64,000 nucleotides of DNA from Capsicum annuum (lineage: Eukaryota; Streptophyta; Magnoliopsida; Solanales; Solanaceae). The first letter of the stretch is position 1; each line of letters begins with the position of its first letter. Below the pieces are notes generated by a model. That model searched no databases. It saw only the letters and a program-made list of their open reading frames with translations, and had not been told where the DNA came from. Shown here piece by piece: positions 50,020 through 61,460 of the stretch. A program made the translations under genes and the position numbers. The stretch lies in contig NC_061118.1 of the NCBI RefSeq assembly GCF_002878395.1, forward strand, positions 129,586,730 to 129,650,729. The letters run 5' to 3'.

Positions 50020-50200
50020 GATGAGTTAGTTGCTTGTCTCTAAAGGTTAATCAAAGACGAGTTAGTTACTCATCTCTAAAGGTTAATTTAGGATGAGGCA
50101 GTTGCTCCTTTTTAAATATTAATCAAGGACGAGTTAGTTACTCATCCTGATAGAGTAATTCTAGGACCAAGTAGTTACTCATCGCATAAAAAGGTTAGCG
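50020..50200. repeat. CACTA right subterminal repeats, 36-bp period
   Basis: Five direct repeats begin at 50020, 50056, 50092, 50128 and 50165 with a core like GACGAGTTAGTTACTCATC. CACTA elements carry such arrays close to their ends as transposase-accessory binding sites. The left end has a related GACGAGTTGAT at about 39835. Confidence 0.85.
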
Positions 50201-50473
50201 ACCAGAAAATAACTACTTTTTAAACATCAAAATCATTTATTTGGGATGATATATTCAGTCTCTAAAAGTGTTTATGAGATCGGATATGTTACCATTGCTA
50301 ATGACATTTAACGACTAGCTAAAGTGTCTCATCACAATTGACCTTTAGTGAAGGAGGCTATAAGGACGAGCTGCGACTAGCATTTTTTAATCCTAAAAGA
50401 TCATTTCCGACCATAATTAGACTTTTAGGGATGAGAATTCCCTTCCCTAGAGGCTATTTTTCTTGTAGTGTCT

Positions 50474-50646
50474 GTTTGGGGTAATGTAATTTTGCATGTT
50501 GTGGTATATTTTTGTCTCAAACTGATAAATTATCATAAATTTTCTCTTTTGGAATTGGTTTTGGGTCAAGAGCCTAATATATCTCATTTGAAAATTTTTG
50601 GGTCTACTGTGTATGTATATGGAACACCACCAAATCACACCAAGAT
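50474..50646 (+). pseudogene. Copia integrase, middle piece
   Basis: A 173-bp island of the copia element between the two insertions reads VWGNVILHVVVYFCLKLINY, then LLELVLGQEPNISHLKIFGS and TVYVYGTPPNHTKI. It joins LSTS before the CACTA element and KMDPQRRLGFYIGFDSPF after the Ty3 element, so it corresponds to the end of the integrase core. Confidence 0.9.
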
Positions 50647-53277
50647 TGTAACGCCCTGATTTTCTGAACCAGATTGCTACACAGTGCCCATGATCCCAAG
50701 GGACGACAAGCTAACCCATGACTGATATCTGTACCTGCGTACTGCAATATATGATGTAATAATGCAGAAAACATGAACAAAAGGCCATAAGGTTCAATTG
50801 TATAGAATATCTGACAAATCATAACATCCATATGGGGTAACAAATACCCAAAACAACTAAAATCTGAATCAAATCCGAGCTAAATCTGAAAGCCTCTAAG
50901 TACTGTCTGAATAAAGAGTTGAAGGAACATGTCTCCAACTAACTTGGTCTAGCAAAATTGAACTGAATTAATAAATGAAATAAATAATATGTCCTCCAAT
51001 GGATGAGGACTCACTGCAACTCTACGACTGGAATGCTACTGCAACTGCTGATCTGGAGCTCGTATTTGTGAAACTATGGGGTAACATGAAAGAAAGCACC
51101 ATAGCACAAATGCGTTAGTACAACTGGGAGTACTGAGTATACGAGTGAGGTAGGCTAAATGCAAAAGGGTTTAAATGCATGAATGATGCTAACTGACTGA
51201 CTGATATAAACGTAAGGGTGCAAACATGCATACGTAATAACTGAGATCGTGATTACATGATATCTAGATCTGGACACTAAGCATGACCTACTGATATCTA
51301 GCATGAAAAATACTGAAATTTTGATAACATAGATGATTGTGTCTGACAGTCTTGAATCTAATGGAACTATCTGTGTTCCATTTTGTAACTGAATTGACTG
51401 TATCTGACCATCCTGATATACTAAAATTTGAAGAAATATCTTAGTTCTTTTACTAAGACTAGGACTGAAATTATGGGAGGTAGTTTTTTGACCGACATGC
51501 CCCAATAACGTATATAGCTAAGTTGAGGTCAAATCTCTGCCCCGACTGGAAGGGTGTAAATACCGTGCCACTGGTAAGGACAGCTGTGAGGGACCCTTAG
51601 CGGGCAGGTACTCGAAATGAGAATGGTATGACCCCTAAACTGATGGATTAAGCCGCCTCATCAACCCTAATCTGACAGGTTAATATATCTCAACCTACGC
51701 TGGCTACATAGTTCTGGAACACAAGGATGATTACTAAGAATCACACCCTAAACTGGCAGATGAGTTCCCATACTTAGGTTCACTCGGTGCTAAATCGTAC
51801 TCCCATCTGAAGAGACTGAATGTGATTTCAATGGCGGTACATGGACTGTGTAAATGACTTCCATTGACTGACGGATTAGTGCTACTATTTGAGAATTAAC
51901 TGAGATCATGAGATTTTTGAGGTTTCCTGAGTCACATGCCCGACTGAGTTCTATAAATCATGGCTTGAATGAGATTATCATGATAACATGACATTGCTCT
52001 AGGCACACATCTATATTTTTTGGGCACAAGTACCCCCAGGACTCAATAGAAGGAAACTGACACACATGACTGACTTGATCGTAAGAGTAGAGTCCACAAT
52101 TTACCATATCATGAGTAGGGAATTTGACACTAAGCATAGTTCTCAGCATCTTATACATGGAAGGGAAATTCATACATGTATATACTTGTATAGCTTTAAT
52201 ATTATGGTCAATCTATATCACAACAACAACGCATATCACTTACATGAAATTCATGGGAAATCATAAAACATAGAGCATGGACTTGTCATTTAAGCACTAT
52301 TAAATCTTGGAACATGAATTGTTTTATCCTAGGCATATTATCAAACACTTTGCATACATTCTTTTAGCTTAAGTGTGTTCATGAATTTCACCATATTAAG
52401 CCACATAAGGATCATGGGTTTCAACTAAAAAACACATATACTTCATGAAAACACCTTTAGATATAATCTTGAAACTTAAACAACAATCATCAATATGTAC
52501 ATGCTCATATCACAACAAGACAATCACATAAAAATATTTAAAACATGGTTCTTGAGCTCTATGAACTAAATGGATCCATATATGAACACTACGCATACCT
52601 GACTCAAGGTTCTTGATGTTTTTGAACTTGAAGGATTTGAAATCCTTTGATTTTTGAAGAATATTGGGTCTTGTTTTTGGAGATTAAATTTAGAGAGAAG
52701 CCTTAGTTTTTGTTTGTAAAATAATAATAAGCAAAATGGCTGAATTCGAACTTATCTGGGTGTATATAAGTGAGTGGTAAGTGACCAAAATACCCCTGTT
52801 AGAATTGCCTGGAAGCAAACTGAACGTGGCGTGTGATGACCCGACTGATGGTCTGTTAGGAACTTGACGGTCCGTCATTTTGACCATCATACGTGGATAA
52901 AAAATGGGGTTCACTGGATAGGATTTGATGGCCTGGATGACGGTCCGTCATAAAACTGATGGTATGTCAACTCGTCCTCAATCCTTATCTTGAACATGAC
53001 CCTACTGCCTTGGATGTGATGGTTAAAGTGGCAGTCCATCAACTTGGACGTCGCATCCGGGCATTTCGGTCAGTTCTAAGTAAAACATCCATAACATCCT
53101 CGTCTGGTGTCAGATTTAGAAAAAATTAGTATCATTAGAAAGCTAACTTAATTTCCCAGGTGATAGAAAGTAGAAGTCTTATAAATACCATGGGTAAAAA
53201 AAAATAGACTTGTATTTCAAAGAAAGTACTAGCATCCTTGAGATGATTTCTAGCTAGGAATAAGCACGGGTATTATA
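50647..53277 (-). repeat. Ty3 3' LTR (minus orientation)
   Basis: 2631 bp, TGTAACGCCCTG to ...CGGGTATTATA. The minus-strand purine tract AAGGGGGAGATAT abuts it at 53278-53291. It contains a TATA-like TATATA at 52762-52767. The GACGGTCCGTC-type palindromes lie at 52869-52879 and 52939-52949. Frames such as 51155-51505 and 51958-52173 are LTR sequence, not genes. Confidence 0.9.
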
Positions 53278-53291
53278 ATATCTCCCCCTTG
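53278..53291 (-). other. Ty3 polypurine tract
   Basis: The plus strand ATATCTCCCCCTTG is CAAGGGGGAGATAT on the minus strand, directly before the 3' LTR, where plus-strand synthesis starts. It is preceded by the usual TTTGAGGACGAATGATCT phrase. Confidence 0.85.
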
Positions 53292-53601
53292 AGATCATTC
53301 GTCCTCAAATGACACTGACTAAGAGGGAAAATAATAAATGATCATAAACTGAACATGAGTGACTAAGACATGAATTTATGACTAATATGCTAAATATACT
53401 GAACTCATGCACATATGATGCATAGCTAACTTGTACATGAATGCATGACTGAGTGTTTTGATAAACTAAGTTTCTCAAGATGAGAATGCATAGATGATGC
53501 ATGATTTTATAACTGAACTGATACATAAATACATGGTAGAGTATGAAATGGTAGTAGATACCACGTTTATAATGGGAACATGAACATGAAACTTAATAAG
53601 C

Positions 53602-53838
53602 TTAAGGCGAACTATTACCTTGAGCTTGATCTAAATCGGCGAAAAAGACGTAAGGATACTTGGTATGCATATCTGCTTCTGCTTCCCAAGTAGCTCTCTC
53701 GGTGAACTGATTTCGCCAAAGAACCTTAACTAGAGGGACCTCTTTGTTCCTCAATCGACAAGTTTGATAGTCTAAGATTTTGACTGGAATATCTTTATAA
53801 GAGAGACTGTTCTGAACATCAACTGTTCTGAACATCAA
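53602..53838 (-). pseudogene. Ty3 chromodomain at the integrase C-terminus
   Basis: The minus frame contains YKDIPVKILDYQTCRLRNKE, then VPLVKVLWRNQFTERATWEA and EADMHTKYPYVF. The pattern V-x-I-L-D...L-R-N-K...VKVLWRN...ATWE-x-E is the chromodomain of plant chromoviruses, which directs integration toward particular chromatin marks. A short duplication of 'gaacatcaactgttct' near 53815-53840 breaks the link to the upstream integrase frame. Confidence 0.88.
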
Positions 53839-55440
53839 CTCTCTAAATAGGGACTACAACTGCTAGGTCACCTACGCACTTCTAGAGCAAGGATACATGG
53901 AAGACCGGATGAACTGAGGTTAAATCTGAAGGTAATTCTAGCTCATAAGCTACCTTGCCTAAACGACTAAGAATCCTGAAGGGACCGACATAGTGGGGAC
54001 TGAGTTTCCCTTTTTTGCCAAACCTCTTCACTTTCTTCATGGGAGAGATCTTGAGATAGATATAGTCATCGACCTCTAACTCGAGATCCTTTATATGAAC
54101 ATCAGCATAAGACTTCTGTCGGCTCTGAGTAGCTCGGAGTCTCTCTCTGATCAACTGGACTTTCTCTAAGGCATCGAAAACCAAGTCAAGACCTATGACT
54201 GAGGCCTTACTAACTTCAAAACAACCAATTAGAGACCTACACCTACTGCCATAGAGATATCGAATAGAGCTATTTTAATACTGGAATGATAGCTATTATT
54301 GTATGTAAACTCAATCAAACATAAGTGGTCATCCCAACTTTCCTTGAAATCAATTGCACACACCCTTACATAGCTTCAAGAGTCTGAGTGGTCCTTTCTG
54401 CTTGACCATATGTATGAGGATAAAAGGCTGTACTGAGATGAACTTGGGTACTAAGACCCTTTTAGAATGCTTTCCAGAAGTGAGAGGTGAACTGAGTACC
54501 TCTGTCTAAAATAATAGATAATGGAACACCGTGTAATCTGACCAACTCCCTGACATAGAGTTTGGCATAATCCTCATCTACATAAGAGGTATGAACTGGA
54601 AGGAAATAAGCTAACTTAGTCATCCTGTCTATAATAACCCAAACTGAATCGTGTTGATGATGTGTTCAAGGCAAACCCATCACAAAGTCCATGTTCACTT
54701 CTTCCACTTCCAAGTAGGAACAGTGAACTCCTACATGGGTCCACTAGGCTTATGATGCTCTATCTTAACTTGCTACCTTGTAGATCACTTAGCCACAAAC
54801 TCTGCAACATCTCTCTTTATCCCACTCTACCAATAGATTTTCCATAGGTCGCGGTACATCTTAGTGGCCCCTGGATGAATAGAGTATCATGTACCATGCG
54901 TTTCTACAAGAATCTGCAGCTTTAAGTCATCTACACCTGGAATGCACAGATAACCCTGACAACGAAAAACACCATCTCCCCCTTGGGAGAAAACCTCTAC
55001 TCTCTGATTCTGAACTGACTCTTTTAGCTTGACAAGGCTAGGATCCTTGTCTTACTTTTATTTCACCTTGGAAACTAGTGATGACTCTGAACTAGTCTAA
55101 ACACATATACCACCCTTTGAAGAATCGACTAAGCAAACACCTAGTCTGGCAAGCTGATGGATTTCCTGAGATATCTTTTTCTTGTTGTCCTAGACGTGAG
55201 AAACACTACCCGTGAAGAGTCTACTGAGAGCGTCGACCATAACTTTGGCCTTGCCCAGATGGTAAAGGACACTCATGTCATAATCTTTCAAAAGCTCTAA
55301 CCACCTTCTCTAACGAAGATTGAGATCTTTCTGAGAAAAGACATACTGGAGACTCTTATGATCTGTGAAGACATCTACATGAACTTCGTATAGATAATGC
55401 CTCCAAATCTTTAAGGAAAATACTACGGCTGCTAACTCAA
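53839..55440 (-). pseudogene. Ty3 integrase and RNase H end, degenerate
   Basis: Reading down the minus strand: the RNase H end ([19 protein letters not shown], near 55350) is followed by a linker and the integrase zinc region (ATKMYRDLWKIYW near 54860). The core DRGTQFTSHFWKA near 54490 retains the Asp of DD35E. The open C-terminal segment 53882-54184 reads [20 protein letters not shown] and [19 protein letters not shown]. There are multiple stops and shifts. Integrase would insert the cDNA; the plus-strand frame 54662-54847 is a shadow. Confidence 0.8.
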
Positions 55441-56640
55441 GATCATGAGTAGGATAATTCTTCTCATGGGGCTTTAACTATCTGGAGGCGTAGGCTGTGA
55501 CCTTACCATGATTCATGAGGACACAACCTAAACCCACTATGGATGCATCACAATATACCACAAACCCATCTAAACTATATGGAAGAGCTATAACTGGAGC
55601 TGAGGTAAGTCGAGTCTTCAACTCTTGAAAACTCTTCTCAAAAGGATTTGACTACTGAAACTTAACCTTCTTCTAAGTCAATATGGACATGGGGGATGCA
55701 ATAGAAGAAAATCCCTCGACAAACCATCTGTAATAGCCATCCAATTCTAAGAAACTCCTGATACCTGATGGAGAGATGGGGCGAGGCTAGGTTTTTATCA
55801 CTTCGGTCTTATGAGAATCTACCCTAATGCCATCACCAAAAATAATATGGCCAAGGAATGCTACTGATCTTAGACAAAACTCGCACTTACTGAATTTGGC
55901 GAATAGCTGGTGATTTCTGAGAGTCTGAAGAACAATCTTGAGATGGTCTGAATGATCATGCTCTGTGCGGGAATAGACCAGGATATCATCTATGAAGACT
56001 ATGACAAACATGTCCAAGTACTGCTTGAACACACGGTTCATCAAGTCCATGAAAACGGCTGGGGCATTGGTAAGACCAAAGGACATAACTAGAAACTCGA
56101 AGTGACTATACCGATTACAGAAAGCTATCTTCGAGATGTCACATTCTCTAACTCTAAACTGATGGTAGCCTGATCTGAGGTATATTTTGGAGAAATAACT
56201 GGCACCCTGAAGTTGATCAAACAAGTCATCTATTCTAGGAAGAGGATACTTGTTCTTGACCATAACTTTATTGAGCTGACAGTAATCAATACATATTCTG
56301 AAAGAACCATCTTTCTTGTGCACGAATGAGACTGGTGCACCACATGGGGATACACTGGACCTGATGAATCCCTTATTTAAGAGATCGTTCAACTTATCTT
56401 TCAGTTCCTTGAGTTTTGCTGGTGCCATTCTGTATAGAGGAATAGAAATAGGATAAGTATCAGGAATAAGGTCAATGCCAAAGTCTATTTCCCTTTTGGA
56501 AGGAATACCTGGAAAATCTTTGGGAAACACATCTGAATACTCATTTACAAGTGGGACTGATTCAAGACTTAGAGATTCAGAACTGGAATCTTTAATATGT
56601 ACTAGATGATACACACATCCCTTAAAAATTATTTTTCTTG
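55441..56640 (-). pseudogene. Ty3 reverse transcriptase and RNase H start
   Basis: The longest open frame in the window (55787-56614, 275 codons) covers the [80 protein letters not shown] and the catalytic box [10 protein letters not shown] with both Asp kept. The DLRSGYHQ motif is altered to YLRSGYHQ. Beyond the stop near 55787 the RT connection and RNase H follow, with VVYCDASIVGLGCVLM near 55550 and [19 protein letters not shown] near 55440. The plus strand shows only shadows. The domain itself looks nearly intact, but it has no intact upstream polyprotein. Confidence 0.9.
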
Positions 56641-57110
56641 CCCAAAGGTAGGAAATAAGCTGACCCCTAAAAGATGAAGTACTACCCTTCCACTCTAGGA
56701 CGGGCTTATTTGGGAACTAAAACTAAACTACCTTGGTTCTACAGTCCACTGTGGCATAGTAGGAATGAAGTCAATCCATGCTGAGAATGACATCAAAATC
56801 AGTCATCTCTAACTCGACTAAATTTGTTGATGTGGCTTTCTAAAATATCATAACTGGGCAGTTCCTGTATACCCATAGAGCTATGATGGTTTTACCCACT
56901 GGGGTAAAGACTGAAAAGGGCTCTGCTAAAATTTTGGGACTGATTCCAAAATCACTTGCTATATAAGGAGTAACAAAAGGCAAGGATGTACTTAGATCTA
57001 GCAAAGCATAAATATGAACATGGAAAATCTATAACGTACCAGTAACGACATCAGAAGAATTTTCCTGATCCTATCAGGTCTGAAAAGCATAGTCTATTTA
57101 GGCATTGCCC
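56641..57110 (-). pseudogene. Ty3 protease region, degenerate
   Basis: The minus strand shows YALLDLSTSLPFVTP (near 57000), where an aspartic-protease loop is expected. Ser replaces the usual Gly of D-x-G, and the loop reads LLDLSTS. About 75 residues on comes ELEMTDFDVILSMD (near 56790), the second protease hallmark. Several stops occur. It links gag to RT. Confidence 0.7.
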
Positions 57111-57182
57111 ACTAGTAGCACTAAAATCGGCACTCTGCTGATTTGGGCGATTGGACTGGGCTGTGGAGCAATTCTTCTGACC

Positions 57183-58200
57183 CTATAAACCTGACTGTGG
57201 ACACTCCCTAATCCTATGGCCTGGCTTGCCATAACCGAAACAAATATCGCTATTAGCTCTACAGGTGACCCTTGTGGTTCTTACCACAAGTCTGACACAG
57301 GGGATTTGTTCGGGCACTGCTGACACTGCCCTGAGACTTAGATCCTGGTGCTTAATCTCTGTTGCCGTCTCTGAATTTCTGCACTGGGGCACTGGTGAAG
57401 GAAGAAGCTGGAATTGTTGGTTTAGGACGAAACTGCGAAGGATTTCCTCCTTTGGATTTTGGTTGAGCAAAATTGAAACTGCCTGACCTTGCTCTCTTAT
57501 TCTGCCTCTCCCTAGTCCTAATCTTCTGCTCCTCTATTTGTTGAGCATGAGTCATGATCCTGGCTAAATTCATAGCACTGTTCAGTATTGCAGACCTACA
57601 CTTATTTACCACGCTATCCTTCACCCCAAACATGAACTTGCTCATATTAACCCTGTTGTCTGCAACCATATGAGGGGCATATTTAGCTAGCTAAGTAAAT
57701 TTGAGAGAATACTCCTTAACCATTACATTTCCCTACCTGAGGTTGATGAACTCTAGAACTTTTGCCTCTCTTAGCTCTTAAGGAAAGAATCTATCTAAGA
57801 AAGTCCTGACAAATTCCTCCCACTCTATAGGACCTACATCCTCTAACCTCTTAGACTTCCACTGTTTGTACCAAGTGTGAGCAACATCCTGTAACAGGTA
57901 TGCGGCTTACTCAACACTCTGACAAGAAATAATTCCTATGATGTCTCTGATCTTTTGGACTTGGTCAATGAATTCATGAGGGTCTTCATCAGACTTAGAC
58001 CCAAAGAAAGATGGAGGGTTCATTTGGGTGAAGTCCCAAATCTTAGCTGCGGCTGAGTTGGCCACTGGATTGGTCGAAATAACTAGTTGCCGTTCATTTT
58101 TGGCAGCCATAGACTGAGCAAGTGTGGTGAATGTGGCCCTAAACTTTGCATGAGAAACATGTTCTCGCAAAGGATCTTCGGGTTGAGGAGCTAGCTGGTT
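57183..58200 (-). pseudogene. Ty3 gag, degenerate
   Basis: Pieces in order on the minus strand: LREHVSHAKFRATFTTLAQS and MNPPSFFGSKSDEDPHEFID (57907-58170); EFINLRQGNVMVKEYSLKFT around 57700-57750; MVADNRVNMSKFMFGVKDSV and MTHAQQIEEQKI (57352-57669); and a knuckle CFGYGKPGHRIRECP (57183-57250). The second Cys of the CCHC knuckle is replaced by Tyr. There is no start codon region: upstream sequence runs directly into truncated LTR at about 58244. Confidence 0.85.
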
Positions 58201-58243
58201 TCTTCTTTTTAGAGAAAAATATCTCCAAATAACTCCATCTAGA

Positions 58244-60587
58244 AAACCTGAACTGAATTAATAAATAAAATAAATAATATGTCCTTAAATGGATGAGGAC
58301 TCATTACAACTCTGCGACTGGAATGCTACTACAACTGCTAATCTGGAGCTCGTATCTGTGAATCTATGGTGTAATGTGAAAGAAAGCACCAGAGCACAAA
58401 TGCATCAGTATAACTGGGAGTACTGAGTATACGAGTGAGGTAGGCTAAATGCAAAAGGGTTTACATGTATGAACAATTCTAACTGACTGACTGATATGAA
58501 TGTAAGAGTGCAAACATGCATACGTAGTAACTGAGATAGTGATTATGTGATATCTAGATCTGGACACTAATGTATGATCTACTGATATCTAGCATGATAA
58601 ATACAGAAATTTTGATAACATAGATGACTGTGTCTGATAGTCCAAAATCTAATGAAACTATCTGTGTTCCGTTCTGTAACTGAATTGACTGTATCTGACC
58701 ATCTTGATATACTAAAATCTAAAGAACTATCTGAGTTCTTTTACTGAGACTGGGACTGAAACTGTGGGAGGTAGTTATTTGACCGACATGCCCTAATAAT
58801 GCATATAGCTAAGTTGGGATCCAATCTCTGTCCTGACTGGAAGGGTGTCAATATCGCGCCACTGGTAAGGACAGCTGTGAGTGACCCTAAGCTGGTAGGT
58901 ACTCAAAATAAGAATGGTGGGAACCCTAAATTGATGGATTAAACCACCCCATCTACCCTAATCTGATAGGTTAAGATGTCTCAATCTACGCTGGCTAAGT
59001 AGTTCTGGAACACAAGGATGATTACTAAGAATCACACCCTAAACTGGCAGATGAGTTCCCATACTTAGGTTCACTCGATACTAAATCGTACTCCCATCTG
59101 AAGAGACTGAATGTGATTTAAATGGCGGTACATGGACTGTGTAAATGACTTCCATTGACTGACGGATTAGTGCTACTATTTGAGAATTAACTGAGATCAT
59201 GAGATTTTTGAGGTTTCCTGAGTCACATGCCCGACTGAGTTCTATAAATCATGGCTTTAATGAGATTATCATGATAACATGACATTGCTCTAGGCACACA
59301 TCTATATTTTTTGGGTACAAGTACCCCCAGGACTCAATAGAAGGAAACTGACACACATGACTGACTTGATCGTAAGAGTAGAGTCCACAATTTACCATAT
59401 CATGAGTAGGGAATTTGACACTAAGCATAGTTCTCAGCATCTTATACATGGAAGGGAAATTCATACATGTATATACTTGTATAGCTTCAATATTATGGTC
59501 AATCTATATCACAACAACAACGCATATCACTTACATGAAATTCATGGGAAATCATAAAACATAGAGCATGGACTTGTCATTTAAGCACTATTAAATCTTG
59601 GAACATGAATTGTTTTATCCTAGGCATATTATCAAACACTTTGCATACATTCTTTTAGCTTAAGTGTGTTCATGAATTTCACCATATTAAGCCACATAAG
59701 GATCATGGGTTTCAACTAAAAAACACATATACTTCATGAAAACACCTTTAGATATAATCTTGAAACTTAAACAACAATCATCAATATGTACATGCTTATA
59801 TCACAACAAGACAATCACATAATAATATTTAAAACATGGTTCTTGAGCTCTATGAACTAAATGGATCCATGTATAAACACTACGCATACCTGACTCAAGG
59901 TTCTTGATGTTTTTGAACTTGAAGGATTTTAAATCCTTTGATTTTTGAAGAATATTGGGTCTTGTTCTTGGAGATTAAATTTAGAGAGAAACCCTAGTTT
60001 TTGTTTGTGAAATAATAATAAGCAAAATGGCTGAATTCGGACTCATTTGGGTATATATAGGTAAGTGGTAAGTGACCAAAATACCCCTGTTAAAATGGCT
60101 TGAACGTAAACTAAATGTGGCATATAACGATTCGACTGACGATCTATCAGGAATTTGACGGTCCGTCATTTCGACCGTCATATGTGGACTAGAAATGAGG
60201 TTCACTGGATAAGAGTTGATGGCCTGGATGATGGTCCATCATAAAACTGATGGTACATCAACTCGTTCGTCAATCCTTATCCAGAACGTGGTCCTACTTC
60301 CTTGGCTGTGACAGTTAAAGTGGCGGTCCGTCACTTGTTTGGCGGTCCGTGAACTTGAACGTCGCACCTGGGCATTTCGGTCAGTTCAGAGTAAAACATC
60401 CATAACTTCCTCATCTAGTGTCGAATTTGGACAAAATTGGTATCGTTAGAAAGCTAACTCAATTTCCCACATGATAGAAAGTAGAAGTCTCATAAATACC
60501 ATGGGTACAAAAAATAGATTTGTATTTCAAAGCAAGTACTAGCATCCTTGAGATGATTTCTATCTAGGAATAAGCACGGGTATTACA
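58244..60587 (-). repeat. Ty3 5' LTR (minus orientation), truncated
   Basis: It aligns with 50957-53277 of the partner and ends ...CGGGTATTACA at 60587. The first 310 bases of the LTR (plus-strand order), the primer site and the leader are missing; sequence passes from gag through a short unaligned stretch (58200-58243). A TATA-like TATATATA lies at 60051-60058. Repeated GGTCCGTCA-type motifs occur at 60158-60370. Confidence 0.88.
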
Positions 60588-61460
60588 AAGATGGACCCCC
60601 AAAGAAGGTTAGGATTTTATATTGGGTTTGACTCACCCTTCATTATTTTCTATCTTGAACCATTAGCAGGAGATGCAAATTGTCAGTTTGATGAGATATT
60701 TTTATCAAAATTAGGAGGAGGAAATAATGACGTCAAAAGAGAATTTTTTTGAAAAAATCCATCGCTATCTGATCTTAATACACATGCTTCTATTTGTGAG
60801 CAAGAAGTACAAAAGATTATTCATCTGTAGAAAATTACGAGTCAAATGCCAGATGTATTTACAAATTTGAAAATAATTACCAAATCACATATTCCTACAG
60901 AGAATGTCCCAATTCGAATTGATGTCCTTATAGAACCATCCACTAGTGTCATAGTAAATGAGTCCACAGTACGCTTGAAGTGTGGTAGACCATTGGGTTC
61001 CAAGGATCAAAATCCTAGAAGAAAAAAAATTAAATCATCAAGATGACACTTCGAAAGATCCTCATATGAAAGTTTAAGATTTGAGTATTGTTGATATTCC
61101 TGAAGGAATCAATGAGCCTAAGAATCAAAAAAATAAGGGACTATTCATAAATTCAAGTGACGTTGGAACTAATTTGAATCGGTTTAAAATAATAGTGGAT
61201 TATATTTTTGCATATAATTTTTCAATAAAAATCATGCAAGACAATGAGAATCTTGCACCTCAATTTGTCATAGAATGTTGACAAAGAAATGACTGCTCAA
61301 AATGGCAAGAAGTAATTCAATCAAAATTGAATTCACTTGTCAAACGTAAAGTTTTTGGACCTATAGCTCAAACACCTAACGATGTTAAGCCAGGTTTCTA
61401 TAAATGGGTCTTTGTGCAAAAAAATAAAAATAAAAAATGAAATTCAAAGGTATGAGACAT
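60588..61460 (+). pseudogene. Copia integrase end and linker to RT
   Basis: It resumes the copia frame as KMDPQRRLGFYIGFDSPFII then FYLEPLAGDANCQFDEIFLS, the conserved region after the copia integrase core. Next come a hydrophilic linker (60846-61046: MPDVFTNLKIITKSHIPTEN, CGRPLGSKDQNPRRKKIKSS) and the RT entry region (61081-61281), then KVFGPIAQTPNDVKPGFYKW. Stops at about 60751, 60828, 61044 and 61279 break it. Confidence 0.8.

Larger units (their letters stand above)
39797..50470. mobile_element. Non-autonomous CACTA element with captured gene fragments
   Basis: A 10,674-bp element has ends CACTATAAGAAAAA and (reverse strand) CACTACAAGAAAAA, a 14-bp terminal inverted repeat with one mismatch. 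The 3-bp duplication TCT is diagnostic of the CACTA/En-Spm superfamily. Subterminal direct repeats lie near the right end (50020-50200). I find no transposase (TNP2/TNPD-like) sequence. The interior instead holds a solo LTR (40189-42439), an antisense TCP fragment, a series of KIN-12 exons with introns, an RVT zinc-binding segment and a polyol-transporter exon. It must have moved with transposase supplied in trans. Captured DNA with introns means acquisition at DNA level. Confidence 0.9.
39794..50473. repeat. Target-site duplication of the CACTA element
   Basis: TCT at 39794-39796 and again at 50471-50473. With one copy removed, the copia frame reads straight through as LSTSVWGNVILHV, which confirms the insertion point. 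Confidence 0.92.
50647..60587 (-). mobile_element. Ty3/gypsy chromovirus (Tekay/Del-like), degenerate
   Basis: A 9.94-kb element reading on the minus strand. The LTR at 58244-60587 is the 5' LTR and 50647-53277 the 3' LTR. The polyprotein order is gag, protease, RT, RNase H, integrase and a C-terminal chromodomain, which defines chromoviruses; the chromodomain type suggests the Tekay/Del clade. Stops break all parts. The 3' portion of the 5' LTR, the primer site and the gag start are deleted, so the copy cannot replicate. Its LTR shares blocks with the non-coding families at 1-25558. Confidence 0.9.
50642..60592. repeat. Target-site duplication of the Ty3/gypsy element
   Basis: AAGAT at 50642-50646 and again at 60588-60592, a perfect 5-bp match. 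Removing one copy restores the copia frame (NHTKMDPQRRLG). Confidence 0.95.

Noticed and set aside
51155..52266. Frames repeated at 59249-59557, suggesting a duplicated gene
   Set aside because: They lie in the two LTRs of the Ty3 element; their identity reflects LTR duplication or conversion, not a protein.
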